Shown here: positions 26,550 to 35,957 of the stretch, in pieces
How the letters are laid out: every line of letters starts with the position of its first letter
Numbering within the stretch: the stretch's first letter is position 1
Assembly (NCBI RefSeq): GCF_002284565.1
Contig: NZ_NPKI01000018.1
Coordinates: 62,001 to 126,000 of the forward strand
Direction: 5' to 3'
Origin: Mesorhizobium mediterraneum
Lineage (GTDB): Bacteria > Pseudomonadota > Alphaproteobacteria > Rhizobiales > Rhizobiaceae
DNA: 64,000 nucleotides
Made by a program: the position numbers and the translations under genes
The notes under the pieces: model-generated
Databases searched by the model: none
Seen by the model: the letters and a program-made list of their open reading frames with translations, nothing else
Told to the model about the DNA's origin: nothing

Positions 26550-27458
26550 TCACGCCTGCGCGGCCAGCCAGTCCCGAACCTTGCGGGCATTGTCGCTGAG
26601 TTCGCGGTTCTTCGGCCAGATGATGTGGAAGCGCGTGCCGGTTCTCATCACATGGCTGGTGGCGCTCACCAGCAGGCCCGATGCCAGCAGTCGCTCGGCC
26701 AGATGCCGCCAGCCAAGCGCGATGCCTTGCCCCTCCATGACCGCCTGGATCACCAGCGCATAGTCGTTGATGCGCAAGCCTCGCCCGGCGTCGGCCTCCT
26801 TCAGGCTGGCCCCGGCGGAGTGAAACCACTCCTCCCAGCTCGCCGCCTCGCGAAACGGCTCCTCGAGATGGATGAGGCGGTGTGACGCCAATTCCTCGAC
26901 GGTTTGCGGCAGGCCGAACTTCGCCGCATAGCTGGCGCCGGCAACGGGAAAGATTTCCTCGTCGGCCAGCGGCAGGCAATGATAGTCCGGCCACTCCCGT
27001 GGCTCGCCACCGCGCACAGCGAGCGGAATGCCCTCGGCGATGATGTCGAGATCGCGGTCGGCGGTCTGGATGCGCAGATCAATGCCCGGCAGTTCGTCGC
27101 GGAACTGCTGCAGGCGCGGCATCATCCAGAACGAGCCGAAGGCGGTTGACGCGGCAAGCGTCACATGGCCGCCGGTCGCCTGCTGGCGCAGGTCCTCGGC
27201 CGACTTGCGGATATGCGAGAGGCCGAGCGAGACGTCGGCGTGGAAACGCTCGCCGGCCTCGGTCAGGCTGACCTGCCGGTGGCGCCGCTGGAAGAGTTTG
27301 GCGCCGAGCTTTTCCTCCAGCCCGCGCACCGCATAGGAGACGGCGGCCTGCGTCATGCCGAGCTCGCGCCCCGCGGCGGTGAAGCTCGACAGCCGCCCGG
27401 CGGCCTCGAAGACGATCAGGCTGCCGGCCGATGGCAATAGGTGGCGCAGGCTTCGCAT
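26550..27458 (-). CDS. LysR-family regulator (GcvA-like)
   Basis: A 302-residue LysR protein with the GcvA-type start RHLLPSAGSLIVFEAAGRLSS, helix-turn-helix FTAAGRELGMTQAAVSYAVRGLEEKLG, and an effector domain with FGSFWMMPRLQQF and ADRDLDIIAEGIPLAVRGGEP. It is divergent from the MttB-like gene at 27550 across 91 bases and is its likely regulator. Its stop codon is convergent with the MDR oxidoreductase, 21 bases away. Confidence 0.92.
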   Translation of the reverse strand: MRSLRHLLPSAGSLIVFEAAGRLSSFTAAGRELGMTQAAVSYAVRGLEEKLGAKLFQRRHRQVSLTEAGERFHADVSLGLSHIRKSAEDLRQQATGGHVTLAASTAFGSFWMMPRLQQFRDELPGIDLRIQTADRDLDIIAEGIPLAVRGGEPREWPDYHCLPLADEEIFPVAGASYAAKFGLPQTVEELASHRLIHLEEPFREAASWEEWFHSAGASLKEADAGRGLRINDYALVIQAVMEGQGIALGWRHLAERLLASGLLVSATSHVMRTGTRFHIIWPKNRELSDNARKVRDWLAAQA

Positions 27459-27549
27459 AAGCAGAGCTTATACAAGAGATCAGGATTTTCCAGCGTCACA
27501 GTCATATTTCGTCTCGCTAAGTTGAGTGCCTGGGGAGGATGGAGTGGTC

Positions 27550-29100
27550 ATGAACGCACCGGCCGTTGAAGTGAGCGAACACACGAACCGCCGCAGCGGC
27601 GGCCGCCTGGGGCGCAAGGCGCTGCGGGGAACTCCCATGGCGTCATTTCCAACCTTGGTCCGTAAGATTCCGGTATACCAAATGGTCCCGGATGAGGCGG
27701 TGGAGCTGATCCACCAGGAGTCGCTCTCCATCCTCGAAGAAGTGGGATGCGAGTTCCGTGACGACGAGGCGATCGCGTTGTGGAAGGCGGCGGGCGCCGA
27801 TGTCTCCGAGACACGTGTCCGCATCGACCGCGCTCTTCTAATGGAACTCGTCTCGAAGGTCCCGCCGGAATTCACGCTCAATGCGCGCAACCCCGAGCGT
27901 TCGGTGCGCGTCGGCGGAAACAACTCCATATTTGTGCCGATGTATGGGGCGCCTTACGTGCGTGACCTCGACAACAACAGGCGCTACGGCACACTCGCCG
28001 ACCTCAACAATTTCCACAAGATCGCCTACATGGCGCCTGCGCTGCACTCGTCGAGCTCGGTCATCTGCGAGCCGATGGAAATTGCGGTGCCGAAGCGTCA
28101 CCTCCACATCATCCATTCGGCGCTGAAGCACTCAGACAAGCCGTTCATGGGCATCGTGACCTCCAGGGAACGAGCCGAAGACACGATGGCGATGGCGGGC
28201 ATCGTGTTCGGCGAGGACTATGTCCGAGACAATCCGGTGCTGGTGTCGATCACCAACTGCAACTCGCCGTTGGTCTGGGACGCCACCATGCTGGACGCGA
28301 TGAAGGTCTATGCGCGCCACAACCAGCCGCTGATCCTGGCGCCCTTCGCGCTTTGCGGCGCCTCGACTTCGGCATCGGCCGTGGGAGCGGTCGCGCAGGT
28401 CAATGCGGAAGCGCTGGCAGGCATCGCCTTCACCCAGCTCCTGCGTCCGGGTTCGCCGCAGATCTACGGACAGTTCATGGTCACTGTCGACATGAAGACT
28501 GGTGCCCCCATGGGCGGCACGCCGGAGGCCGCCCAGATGATGTATCTGATGGGGGCACTGGCGCGGAAGTACCGGCTGCCCTGGCGTACGTCCGGATTCC
28601 ATGTCGGGTCGAAGCTGAACGACGCCCAGGCGGGCTACGAGGCGAACATGCTGATGCATGCCGCCATCCTTGCCGGCGCCAACTACATCTGGCATTCCGC
28701 CGGCTGGCTCGAGGCCGGCCTGACCTGCGGCTATTCGAAATTTGCCACGGACTGCGAACAGCTTGTCGGCTGGTACAAGTATGCTGGCGGTCTCCCGTTC
28801 GACGATTTCAAGGAGGCGATGGCGGCGATCCGCGAGGTCGGGCCGCAGGGCCATTTCCTCGGCACCCAGCACACGCTCGACCATTTCGAGTCTGCCTTCT
28901 TCATACCGAGCATCATGGACTTCAATTCGTTCGAACAGTGGAAGGCCGAAGGGGCAAAGGACCACGATACCCGGGGGCGCGAGAAAGCGCGCAACATGCT
29001 CGCCGATTATGAGGAGCCGAAGCTCGATGAGGGCATCGCCGATGGCTTGAGAGATTTCATCGCGCAGCGCGAGGAGCGGCTGCCGGACAGCATTAGTTGA
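27550..29100 (+). CDS. Trimethylamine methyltransferase family (MttB-like, non-pyrrolysine)
   Basis: A 516-residue member of the MttB/COG5598 superfamily: [90 protein letters not shown] and [23 protein letters not shown]. True trimethylamine MttB has pyrrolysine; this gene has no internal amber codon, so it belongs with glycine-betaine-type (MtgB-like) enzymes that move a methyl group from a quaternary amine to a corrinoid protein. No corrinoid protein gene is nearby. A GGAGGATGGAG leader precedes ATG 27550. A binding-protein gene follows 41 bases later. Confidence 0.88.
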   Translation: MNAPAVEVSEHTNRRSGGRLGRKALRGTPMASFPTLVRKIPVYQMVPDEAVELIHQESLSILEEVGCEFRDDEAIALWKAAGADVSETRVRIDRALLMELVSKVPPEFTLNARNPERSVRVGGNNSIFVPMYGAPYVRDLDNNRRYGTLADLNNFHKIAYMAPALHSSSSVICEPMEIAVPKRHLHIIHSALKHSDKPFMGIVTSRERAEDTMAMAGIVFGEDYVRDNPVLVSITNCNSPLVWDATMLDAMKVYARHNQPLILAPFALCGASTSASAVGAVAQVNAEALAGIAFTQLLRPGSPQIYGQFMVTVDMKTGAPMGGTPEAAQMMYLMGALARKYRLPWRTSGFHVGSKLNDAQAGYEANMLMHAAILAGANYIWHSAGWLEAGLTCGYSKFATDCEQLVGWYKYAGGLPFDDFKEAMAAIREVGPQGHFLGTQHTLDHFESAFFIPSIMDFNSFEQWKAEGAKDHDTRGREKARNMLADYEEPKLDEGIADGLRDFIAQREERLPDSIS

Positions 29101-29141
29101 TGCAACGGGCGAAGACCCAACGGGAACCACAGGGAGAAAAA

Positions 29142-30791
29142 ATGGCACTCTTCAGAAGCAACGGTGATCGCGTGCCGAATGCGATCGAGGCGATGGGTGA
29201 GGATGTTCGCGCAGGCCGGATGGACCGGCGCGAATTTCTGGCGCTGGCAAGCGCCTTTGGGGCATCGACGGCCCTTGCCTATGGCATGATCGGCCTTGCC
29301 GTGCCTGAGCGGGCCTTGGCCGAAGAGCCGAAGAAGGGCGGGACGCTGCGCGTTTCGATGTCGGTGAAGGCACAGAAGGACCCGCGCACTTACGACTGGG
29401 TGGAGCTTGCGAACATTTCGCGCTGCTGGCTGGAGCCGCTTGTCCGCTACACGCGCGAATTCACTTTCGAGCCGGTCTTGCTCGAGAGCTGGGACGTCAA
29501 CGACGACGCCACCGAATATGTGCTGCATGTGCGCAAGGGCATCACCTGGAACAACGGCGATGCTTTCAACGCCGATGACGTTGCCTACAATCTGACGCGC
29601 TGGTGCGAGAAGGAAGCCGCCGGTAATTCAATGGCCGCGCGCGTCGGTGCGCTGATCGATGCAAAAACCGGCAAGGCCAGGGAAGGGGCAATCACCAAGG
29701 TCGATGACAACACGGTCAAGCTGAAGCTGAACGAACCTGATATCTCGCTGATCCCGAACTTCACCGACTATCCGGCGCTCGTGGTCCATCGCAAATTCGA
29801 TGCCGACGGCGCCGATCCAATCGCCAAGCCGATCGGCACCGGGCCTTTCGAACTCGTGTCTTATTCGGTCGGCCAGAACGCAATCGTCAAGCGTCGTGAG
29901 AATGGCAAATGGTGGGGCGGCGAAGCGCCGCTCGACAGTGTCGAATTCATCGACTACGGCACCGACTTCAACGCCTCGGTGAATGCATTCGACTCCGGCG
30001 AGATCGACGTCAATTTCGAGACACCCGCCGACTTCATCGACATCCTCGACAAGATGGGGCTGGAGAAATCGGAGGTCGCGACAGCGACGACCCTCGTTGC
30101 CCGGACCAACATCACGCACAAGCCCTACGATGACCAGCGAGTGCGCAATGCCCTGCAAATGGCCGTCGACAACAATGCCGTGCTTCAACTTGGCTACGCC
30201 GGGCGGGGCACCCCAGGTGAAAACCACCACGTCAGCCCGATCCATCCGGAATACTACCCGCTGCCCAAAAGGACGCGCGACGCGGCGGGCGCCAAGAAGC
30301 TGATGGCCGAGGCCGGACAGGCCGACTTCGAGCATGAACTGATCACCGTCGAGGACGATTGGCAAAAGAATACCGGCGACGCGATTGCCGGCCAGCTGCG
30401 CGAAGCCGGGATCAAGGTGAAACGCACGGTGCTGCCGGGGTCGACCTTCTGGAACGACTGGACGAAGTACCCCTATTCCATGACCATCTGGTACATGCGC
30501 CCGCTCGGCGTTCAGGTGCTGGCGCTCGGCTATCGCACCGGCGAGGCCTGGAACGAAACGGCGTATTCGAATCCTGATTTCGACGCCAAGCTCAAGCAGG
30601 CCCTCTCACTCATCGACGTGGAGAAGCGCCGCGAGGTCATGAAGGACGTCGAGCAGATCCTGCAGGATTCGGGCGTCATCATTCAGCCGTTCTGGCAGAA
30701 GCTGTACAGCCACATGAACAAGAAGGTGAAGAATTACGCTGTCCACCAGACTTTCGAGATGGATCTCCAGAACGTCTGGCTGGACGCCTGA
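29142..30791 (+). CDS. Dipeptide/amine-type ABC substrate-binding protein (family 5), Tat-exported
   Basis: A 549-residue periplasmic binding protein. The N-terminus has a twin-arginine motif ([21 protein letters not shown]) and a cleavage region near [10 protein letters not shown] family 5 fold follows: [59 protein letters not shown] and [14 protein letters not shown]. It is co-directional with the MttB-like gene, suggesting uptake of a methylated amine or peptide, but no permease or ATPase follows, so it must dock to components elsewhere. GGGAG precedes ATG 29142. A 21-base unit is tandemly triplicated from its last codons onward. Confidence 0.9.
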   Translation: MALFRSNGDRVPNAIEAMGEDVRAGRMDRREFLALASAFGASTALAYGMIGLAVPERALAEEPKKGGTLRVSMSVKAQKDPRTYDWVELANISRCWLEPLVRYTREFTFEPVLLESWDVNDDATEYVLHVRKGITWNNGDAFNADDVAYNLTRWCEKEAAGNSMAARVGALIDAKTGKAREGAITKVDDNTVKLKLNEPDISLIPNFTDYPALVVHRKFDADGADPIAKPIGTGPFELVSYSVGQNAIVKRRENGKWWGGEAPLDSVEFIDYGTDFNASVNAFDSGEIDVNFETPADFIDILDKMGLEKSEVATATTLVARTNITHKPYDDQRVRNALQMAVDNNAVLQLGYAGRGTPGENHHVSPIHPEYYPLPKRTRDAAGAKKLMAEAGQADFEHELITVEDDWQKNTGDAIAGQLREAGIKVKRTVLPGSTFWNDWTKYPYSMTIWYMRPLGVQVLALGYRTGEAWNETAYSNPDFDAKLKQALSLIDVEKRREVMKDVEQILQDSGVIIQPFWQKLYSHMNKKVKNYAVHQTFEMDLQNVWLDA

Positions 30792-30848
30792 GTTAACGCC
30801 CCAGGGCGCCTGAGTTAACGCCCCAGGCGCCTGAGTTAACGCTCAAGG
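30785..30848. repeat. Three tandem 21-bp units at the 3' end of the binding-protein gene
   Basis: The unit CGCCTGAGTTAACGCCCCAGG occurs at 30785-30805 (including the stop codon), at 30807-30827 and, with three changed bases near its end, at 30828-30848. It looks like recent duplication by slippage or recombination. Each unit contains the GTTAAC palindrome and a TGA. Confidence 0.9.
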
Positions 30849-30931
30849 GGAATTCATGGGCCGCAAAAAAGCCGGGATGCAGGATTCGTGGTATTGAACG
30901 GTTCCCACCACGAAAGCCTGGAGATTATCGG

Positions 30932-31411
30932 ATGAGACTGACTGCGCTTGCCGCCGCCCTCTCGATCGCAGCGCCTGCGGCCGCTCTGGCCGGGCCGGCA
31001 TCCAACGCGGTGAAGTTCTTCTACATGCCCGAGGTCAAATTCGAGGCCGACGCGCAATACCGCGACCGCTTCACCGAGCCGGTGACCAAGCTGTTCGACC
31101 TCAACGACCAGGCAAAGAAGAACAAGCCGGACGAGGTGCCTTGCATCGACTTCGCCCCCGGTCTCGACGCCCAGGATTTCGACGAGAAGACGGTCGCCAA
31201 GACGTTGAAGCTGTCTGAAGCAGTGGATGGCGATAGCGCCGAGGTGACGGCGACGTTCAACCTTTTCCCGGAAGGTGATGAATCCAAACGCGAAATGGTC
31301 TGGTCGCTCAAGAAGATCGACGGCCAGTGGAAGATCGCCGACATCACCTCGAAGACCAACGGCTGGACGCTGAGTGCGCTCGAATGCCTGGCTGGCCAGA
31401 CTCCGGAGTGA
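30932..31411 (+). CDS. Exported DUF3828-like protein
   Basis: A 159-residue protein with a cleavable signal peptide (MRLTALAAALSIAAPAAALA) and a compact secreted domain: VKFFYMPEVKFEADAQYRDRF, VPCIDFAPGLDAQDFDEKTV and MVWSLKKIDGQWKIADITS. The final KKIDGxWKIxDI pattern is that of DUF3828-like, NTF2-fold periplasmic proteins. Two Cys residues (in VPCIDF and LECLAG) may form a disulfide. The next gene is a paralogue. No function can be assigned. GGAG lies 8 bases before the ATG. Confidence 0.75.
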   Translation: MRLTALAAALSIAAPAAALAGPASNAVKFFYMPEVKFEADAQYRDRFTEPVTKLFDLNDQAKKNKPDEVPCIDFAPGLDAQDFDEKTVAKTLKLSEAVDGDSAEVTATFNLFPEGDESKREMVWSLKKIDGQWKIADITSKTNGWTLSALECLAGQTPE

Positions 31412-31415
31412 TGCC

Positions 31416-31976
31416 ATGGCCCGCGCCCTGGCTCTGGCGACTGTGTGCCTGCTGGCGGCGGGGTTGAGCAGCGCCGCTGCTCAGGGCCTGTTCGGCGCGC
31501 CGCCCGCGAACGCGTCGGCCGACAATGCGGCACCTGCAACTCCGCCGGCCGCGTCTCAGCCGACTGACAGCGCCGCGGCCGCGCCGGTGCAGCCGGGTTC
31601 GCCAACGGCGGTGGTGAAGCCGTTTTACGAGCATGTCGGGCTCGAGCTCGATCCGGCCCAGCGCAGCCACTTCGCCGATCCGGCGAAGTCGGTGCTCGAC
31701 AAGAGCGACGCGCTGCGGAAATCGGGGCAGGGCGAATGCCTCGATCCCAACATGGCGCTCGACAATGCGCAATACGACAAGGCCGAGATCGACAAGAGCC
31801 TGAAGACTATCGAAGCGGTCAATGGCGACGCGGCCAAGGTGGTCGTCGCCTTCGTCGTCGCCGGCAATCCGCACCGGCTGGAATGGAAACTCAAGAAGAT
31901 CGACGGTGACTGGAAGGTCACGGACCTTCTGTCGGTGACCGGCGAATGGGCGCTCAGCCAATACCAGTGCGAGTGA
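31416..31976 (+). CDS. Exported DUF3828-like protein, paralogue of previous gene
   Basis: A 186-residue protein: signal peptide (ALALATVCLLAAGLSSAAA), an Ala/Pro-rich linker to about residue 65, then a domain collinear with the previous protein (VVKPFYEHVGLELDPAQRSHF, GQGECLDPNMALDNAQYDKAEI, EWKLKKIDGDWKVTDLLS, final YQCE). Both keep two Cys at equivalent places. Four bases separate the two genes, so this is a tandem duplication within one transcript. ATG 31416 follows GGAG of the previous gene's end. Confidence 0.75.
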   Translation: MARALALATVCLLAAGLSSAAAQGLFGAPPANASADNAAPATPPAASQPTDSAAAAPVQPGSPTAVVKPFYEHVGLELDPAQRSHFADPAKSVLDKSDALRKSGQGECLDPNMALDNAQYDKAEIDKSLKTIEAVNGDAAKVVVAFVVAGNPHRLEWKLKKIDGDWKVTDLLSVTGEWALSQYQCE

Positions 31977-31987
31977 GAAGGGAACCG

Positions 31988-33172
31988 ATGAAGATCACCA
32001 ACATCCGCGTCACCCATGTCAACGTTCCGCTAGACGCGCCGTTCTGGTGGACGGCCGGGCTTTATGGCGGCGCCTCGAAGTCGATCATCGAGGTCGAGAC
32101 GGACGAAGGCGTGGTCGGACTGGGCGAGGCGCCATGGTGGCATTTCGGCGAGGTGATCAAGGCCGAGATCGCGCCGGCGCTGATCGGCGCCGATCCGCTC
32201 GACATCGCCGACTGCGAGGCGCGCTGCGTGCCGCCCTGGCAGATCACCGCCAACACCGGCGAGAATGCCGCATCCGTGGCGTTCGGAGCCGTCGAGCTGG
32301 CGCTGTGGGATATCAGAGGCAAGGTCTTCGGCATGCCGCTCTACAAGCTGCTTGGCGGCGCAGTGCGCAAGGACATTCCGTTTTCGGAGTATTTCGCCTT
32401 TCGTCCCGCACAGGACGGGGCGGGCGGCGAGATGACGCCCGACGCGATCGTCGACTATTGCCTGAAGATGCGCGAGCAGCATGGCTCGACCATCTTCGAA
32501 GGCAAGCTGATCATGGGCGATCCCGAGCTTGAGATCCGGACGGTGCGGATGTTGCGCGAGGCGCTCGGCGAGAAGGCACAGATCAAGCTCGATTCCAACA
32601 TGCAGTGGTCGCTGACCACCGCGCGCTGGGTGCTGCGCGAGATCGAACCGTTCAACATCCGCAATTACGAGGATCCGGTCGCGACCTTCGAGGAGATGGC
32701 AGCGCTGCGCCAGCATTCGCGCATTCCGTTCTCCACACACATTCCCGATCTCAGACGAGCGGTCGCGCTTGGCGCGCCGGATTACTTCGTCTGCAACTTC
32801 GCAGCACTCGGCGGATTGTCGAGAACCCTGAAATTCATCGCCGCCTGTGAGGCGATGGGCAAGGGGTTCTGGTGCTACTCGAACGATCTCGGCATCATGA
32901 CGTCAGCCTATCTGCATGTCGTGGCGGCGACGCCGTGGATCACCGAAGCATCGCAATCGCTGTTTGCCTGGCAGATCGGCGATGTCATCAAGGATGGTCC
33001 TTTCCGGCAGACCGGCAACACGGTGCGCGTGCCGGAGGGCGATGGACTGGGTGTCGAACTCGACCCAGCCGCGATGAAGCGCTGGGCGGGGCACTTCGCC
33101 GAGCACGGGCCCATGGGCCATTTCAGCGACCCGAACAATCCCGGCCGCTACCGGCGGCTGCCGCTCAACTGA
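31988..33172 (+). CDS. Enolase-superfamily protein (mandelate racemase/glucarate dehydratase-like)
   Basis: A 394-residue protein with the enolase N-terminal cap (MKITNIRVTHVNVPLDAPF) and a TIM barrel. Metal ligands D202 (KLDSNMQW) and E228 (NYEDPV) are clear; the third position appears as H251/D254 in STHIPDL. The KxK catalytic motif of acid-sugar dehydratases appears as K173-L-I175, and the HFD-type catalytic His near SNNH of glucarate dehydratase appears as SNDLG (residues 298-302). This suggests altered chemistry. These matches are by-eye alignment. The gene starts 11 bases after the DUF3828-like pair. Confidence 0.82.
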   Translation: MKITNIRVTHVNVPLDAPFWWTAGLYGGASKSIIEVETDEGVVGLGEAPWWHFGEVIKAEIAPALIGADPLDIADCEARCVPPWQITANTGENAASVAFGAVELALWDIRGKVFGMPLYKLLGGAVRKDIPFSEYFAFRPAQDGAGGEMTPDAIVDYCLKMREQHGSTIFEGKLIMGDPELEIRTVRMLREALGEKAQIKLDSNMQWSLTTARWVLREIEPFNIRNYEDPVATFEEMAALRQHSRIPFSTHIPDLRRAVALGAPDYFVCNFAALGGLSRTLKFIAACEAMGKGFWCYSNDLGIMTSAYLHVVAATPWITEASQSLFAWQIGDVIKDGPFRQTGNTVRVPEGDGLGVELDPAAMKRWAGHFAEHGPMGHFSDPNNPGRYRRLPLN

Positions 33173-33195
33173 TGCGAGATCGATCGTTTCGAAAC

Positions 33196-33657
33196 TCACC
33201 CGCGCCCGCGATAGGGTGCGACACCGGTGTCGGGCAGCCACGCGCCTTCCGGCGGCGCGCCGGTCTGCCAGAACACGTCGATGGGAATGCCGCCGCGCGG
33301 ATACCAATAGCCGCCAATGCGCAACCACAGTGGTTTGGTCGCGGCGATAATGCGGCGGCCGATCATCACGGTGCACTCTTCGTGGAAGGCGCCATGGTTG
33401 CGAAACGAGGTCATGAACAGCTTGAGCGACTTCGATTCCACCAGCAGCGTGTCGGGCGCATAGTCGATGACGATATGGGCGAAATCCGGCTGGCCGGTGA
33501 CCGGACAGAGCGAGGTGAATTCCGGGCAGGTGAAGCGGACGATGGCCGGCGGCCCGTCGCCGCGCGAAAATGGCACGGTTTCCAGGACTGCCGCTTCAGG
33601 GCTCCGTGGTGCCTCGACGTTGGTGCCGAGCTGAATAAGGTTCTTCGTATCGGTCAT
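33196..33657 (-). CDS. queF: NADPH-dependent 7-cyano-7-deazaguanine reductase
   Basis: The 153-residue enzyme reduces preQ0 to preQ1 in queuosine biosynthesis. It is the short single-domain (type I) QueF, with [19 protein letters not shown] supplying the catalytic Cys and Asp, the QueF motif [21 protein letters not shown], and a C-terminal [13 protein letters not shown]. It stands alone here; other queuosine genes are not in the window. The short 5' region carries a palindromic repeat, and I see no riboswitch. Confidence 0.95.
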   Translation of the reverse strand: MTDTKNLIQLGTNVEAPRSPEAAVLETVPFSRGDGPPAIVRFTCPEFTSLCPVTGQPDFAHIVIDYAPDTLLVESKSLKLFMTSFRNHGAFHEECTVMIGRRIIAATKPLWLRIGGYWYPRGGIPIDVFWQTGAPPEGAWLPDTGVAPYRGRG

Positions 33658-33672
33658 GGGCGGTTTCCTTAC

Positions 33673-33719
33673 TGCATGTCGCCCAAAACTGCGCAGCGGT
33701 TTTAGGATAACGACATGCG
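33673..33719. repeat. 49-bp palindrome family, third and diverged copy
   Basis: Same organisation as the copies at 4626 and 4685: TGCATGTCG, CCCAAAA, CGCAGCGG, TTTTAGG and CGACATGCG. One stem base is changed (TTTTAGG for TTTTGGG). It lies between the divergent queF and demethylase-like genes, in the promoter region of both. Confidence 0.85.
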
Positions 33720-33770
33720 AAAAACAAAAATTTGCCGCTCATTAGCACAATTTGAAACAGCAGGGCCACG

Positions 33771-35816
33771 ATGACCAGCAACGATCCGCTTCTCCAGCCT
33801 TATCAGCTCAAACATTTGACGCTGAAGAACCGGGTCATGTCGACCAGTCACGAGCCGGCCTATTCCGAGGATGGCATGCCGAAAGAGCGCTACCGGCTCT
33901 ACCACGCCGAAAAGGCCAAAGGCGGCATGGCGCTGACCATGACCGCAGGCTCGGCGATCGTCTCGCGCGACAGTCCGGCCGCGTTCGGCAATCTGCACGT
34001 CTATGACGACCGCATCGTGCCGTGGCTCACGGAACTCGCTGATGCCTGCCATGAGCATGACTGCAAGGTGATGATCCAGATCACCCATCTCGGCCGCCGT
34101 ACCGGCTGGAACAAGGCCGACTGGCTGCCGGTGCTGTCGGCCTCACCGGTGCGCGAGCCGGCGCATCGCGCCTTCCCCAAGACCATCGAGGACTGGGACA
34201 TGGAGCGCATCATTGCCGACTATGCCGCGGCCGCCCAGCGCTGCCAGGTCGCCGGCCTCGATGGCATCGAGTTCGAGGCCTACGGCCATCTGATGGACGG
34301 CTTTTGGTCGCCGGCCACCAACCAGCGCGATGACGATTTCGGCGGCTCGCTCGACAACCGCTTGCGCTTTACCGGCATGGTGCTCGACGCCGTGCGGGCG
34401 GCGGTCGGCGAAAGGTTCGTCGTCGGCATCCGCATGGTCGCCGACGAGGATTTCGAAAAAGGCTTGTCGAAACAGGAAGGCGTCGAGATCGCCAGGCGGC
34501 TGGCCGGCTCCGGCAAGGTTGATTTTCTCAACATCATCCGCGGCTCGATCGAAACCGATGCCGCGCTGACTAGGGTCATCCCGGTGACCGGCATGCGCGC
34601 CTCGCCGCATCTCGACTTCGCCGGCGAGGTCAGGGCGGCGACAAAATTCCCGACCTTCCATGCGGCGCGCATTTCCGATGTCGCCACCGCCCGCCATGCC
34701 ATCGCCACCGGCAAGCTCGACATGGTCGGCATGACGCGCGCCCACATCGCCGATCCGCATATCGTCAGAAAGGTGATGGAGGGCCGCGAGCACGAGATCC
34801 GGCCTTGCGTCGGCGCCACCTATTGCCTCGACCGCATCTATGAGGGTGGCGAGGCGCTGTGCATCCACAATGCGGCAACCGGCCGCGAGGCTGATATTCC
34901 GCACATCATCCCGAGAACCGAGGGACCGAAACGGAAGGTGGTCGTCGTCGGCGCCGGTGCAGGCGGCCTGGAGGCGGCGCGCGTCGCGGCCGAGCGCGGG
35001 CATGAGGTCACGGTGCTGGAAGCGTCGAGCCAGGCCGGCGGCCAGGTGCGGCTGGCGACACAGAACCCGCGCCGCAAGGAGCTGATCGGCATCATCGACT
35101 GGCGGCTGGCCGAGCTCGACCGGCTCGGCGTTGAGATCCGCTACGACACCTGGGCGGAGAAGGACGACGTGCTGGCGCTGTCCCCCGACGTGGTGGTGGT
35201 CGCCACCGGCGGCCTGCCGCAGAACCCACCGCTGGTGGCAGGCGATAGCCTCGTCACTTCCAGTTGGGACATCATGGCCGGCAGCATCAAGCCGGCCGAA
35301 AACGTGCTGCTCTACGACGACAATGGCGGCCATCAGGGCATGGGCGCGGCAGAGCTGATCGCGACCGCGGGTTCGAAGCTGGAGCTTGTTTCGCCCGAGC
35401 GCTTCTTCGCCCCGGAAATGGGCGGCATGAACCACGTGCCCTATATGCGCGCCTTCCAGGAAAAGGGCGTGACCATCACCATCAACACGCGGCTGCGCTC
35501 GGTGCGGCGCGAGGGCAATCAACTGGTCGCCGAGCTTGCCTCCGACTTCGCAGACGGCTGGCGCGGCGAGCGGCGGGTCGATCAGGTGGTGGTCGAGCAT
35601 GGCACGCTGCCGCTCGACGATCTCTATCTCGCACTGAAACCGCTGTCGAAAAACGGCGGCGCGGTCGACTACGAGCGGCTGGTCAGTGGTGGCGACATTT
35701 TTCCGGCACGCAATCCGCAAGGCGGTTTCGTGCTTTTCCGCATCGGCGACGCGGTCGCCTCGCGCAACATCCACGCCGCCATTTATGACGGCATCCGGTT
35801 CGGATTGCGGATCTGA
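33771..35816 (+). CDS. Old-yellow-enzyme/TMADH-type FMN oxidoreductase with FAD domain (probable N-demethylase)
   Basis: The 681-residue protein has an FMN barrel (LKNRVMSTSHEPAYSEDGMP, IQITHLGRR, GLDGIEFEAYGHLMDGFWSP, FGGSLDNR), an Fe-S segment and a C-terminal dinucleotide-binding domain (KVVVVGAGAGGLEAARVAAERGH). This is the layout of trimethylamine/dimethylamine dehydrogenase and of the rhizobial stachydrine and N-methylproline demethylases. The Fe-S segment has C346, C352 and C364, but A349 replaces the second Cys seen in trimethylamine dehydrogenase. An N-demethylation role is inferred. It lies a few genes from the MttB-like enzyme. Confidence 0.87.
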   Translation: MTSNDPLLQPYQLKHLTLKNRVMSTSHEPAYSEDGMPKERYRLYHAEKAKGGMALTMTAGSAIVSRDSPAAFGNLHVYDDRIVPWLTELADACHEHDCKVMIQITHLGRRTGWNKADWLPVLSASPVREPAHRAFPKTIEDWDMERIIADYAAAAQRCQVAGLDGIEFEAYGHLMDGFWSPATNQRDDDFGGSLDNRLRFTGMVLDAVRAAVGERFVVGIRMVADEDFEKGLSKQEGVEIARRLAGSGKVDFLNIIRGSIETDAALTRVIPVTGMRASPHLDFAGEVRAATKFPTFHAARISDVATARHAIATGKLDMVGMTRAHIADPHIVRKVMEGREHEIRPCVGATYCLDRIYEGGEALCIHNAATGREADIPHIIPRTEGPKRKVVVVGAGAGGLEAARVAAERGHEVTVLEASSQAGGQVRLATQNPRRKELIGIIDWRLAELDRLGVEIRYDTWAEKDDVLALSPDVVVVATGGLPQNPPLVAGDSLVTSSWDIMAGSIKPAENVLLYDDNGGHQGMGAAELIATAGSKLELVSPERFFAPEMGGMNHVPYMRAFQEKGVTITINTRLRSVRREGNQLVAELASDFADGWRGERRVDQVVVEHGTLPLDDLYLALKPLSKNGGAVDYERLVSGGDIFPARNPQGGFVLFRIGDAVASRNIHAAIYDGIRFGLRI

Positions 35817-35957
35817 GGATCGCTTTGGATTGATTGGTGGCGCGCAGCCGAACCGCCGTACGGAGAGCCACCAGGCACTTCAGTCCGATCTGCGCGCCGC
35901 GCACGCCGCCGGCTTGCGGCCGGACATCGTACGATCTTGTCAATTGCGGCTGGCCGC

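Noticed and set aside
28132..29148. Open frame of 338 codons on the minus strand
   Set aside because: Antisense to the MttB-like gene and without any family motif.
33658..33770. Possible preQ1 riboswitch before queF
   Set aside because: The region is mostly a palindromic repeat and I could not find a preQ1 aptamer pattern; a covariance search would be needed.
34143..35774. Open frame of 543 codons on the minus strand
   Set aside because: Antisense to the TMADH-type oxidoreductase, which has clear domains. The minus frame has no motif or good start.
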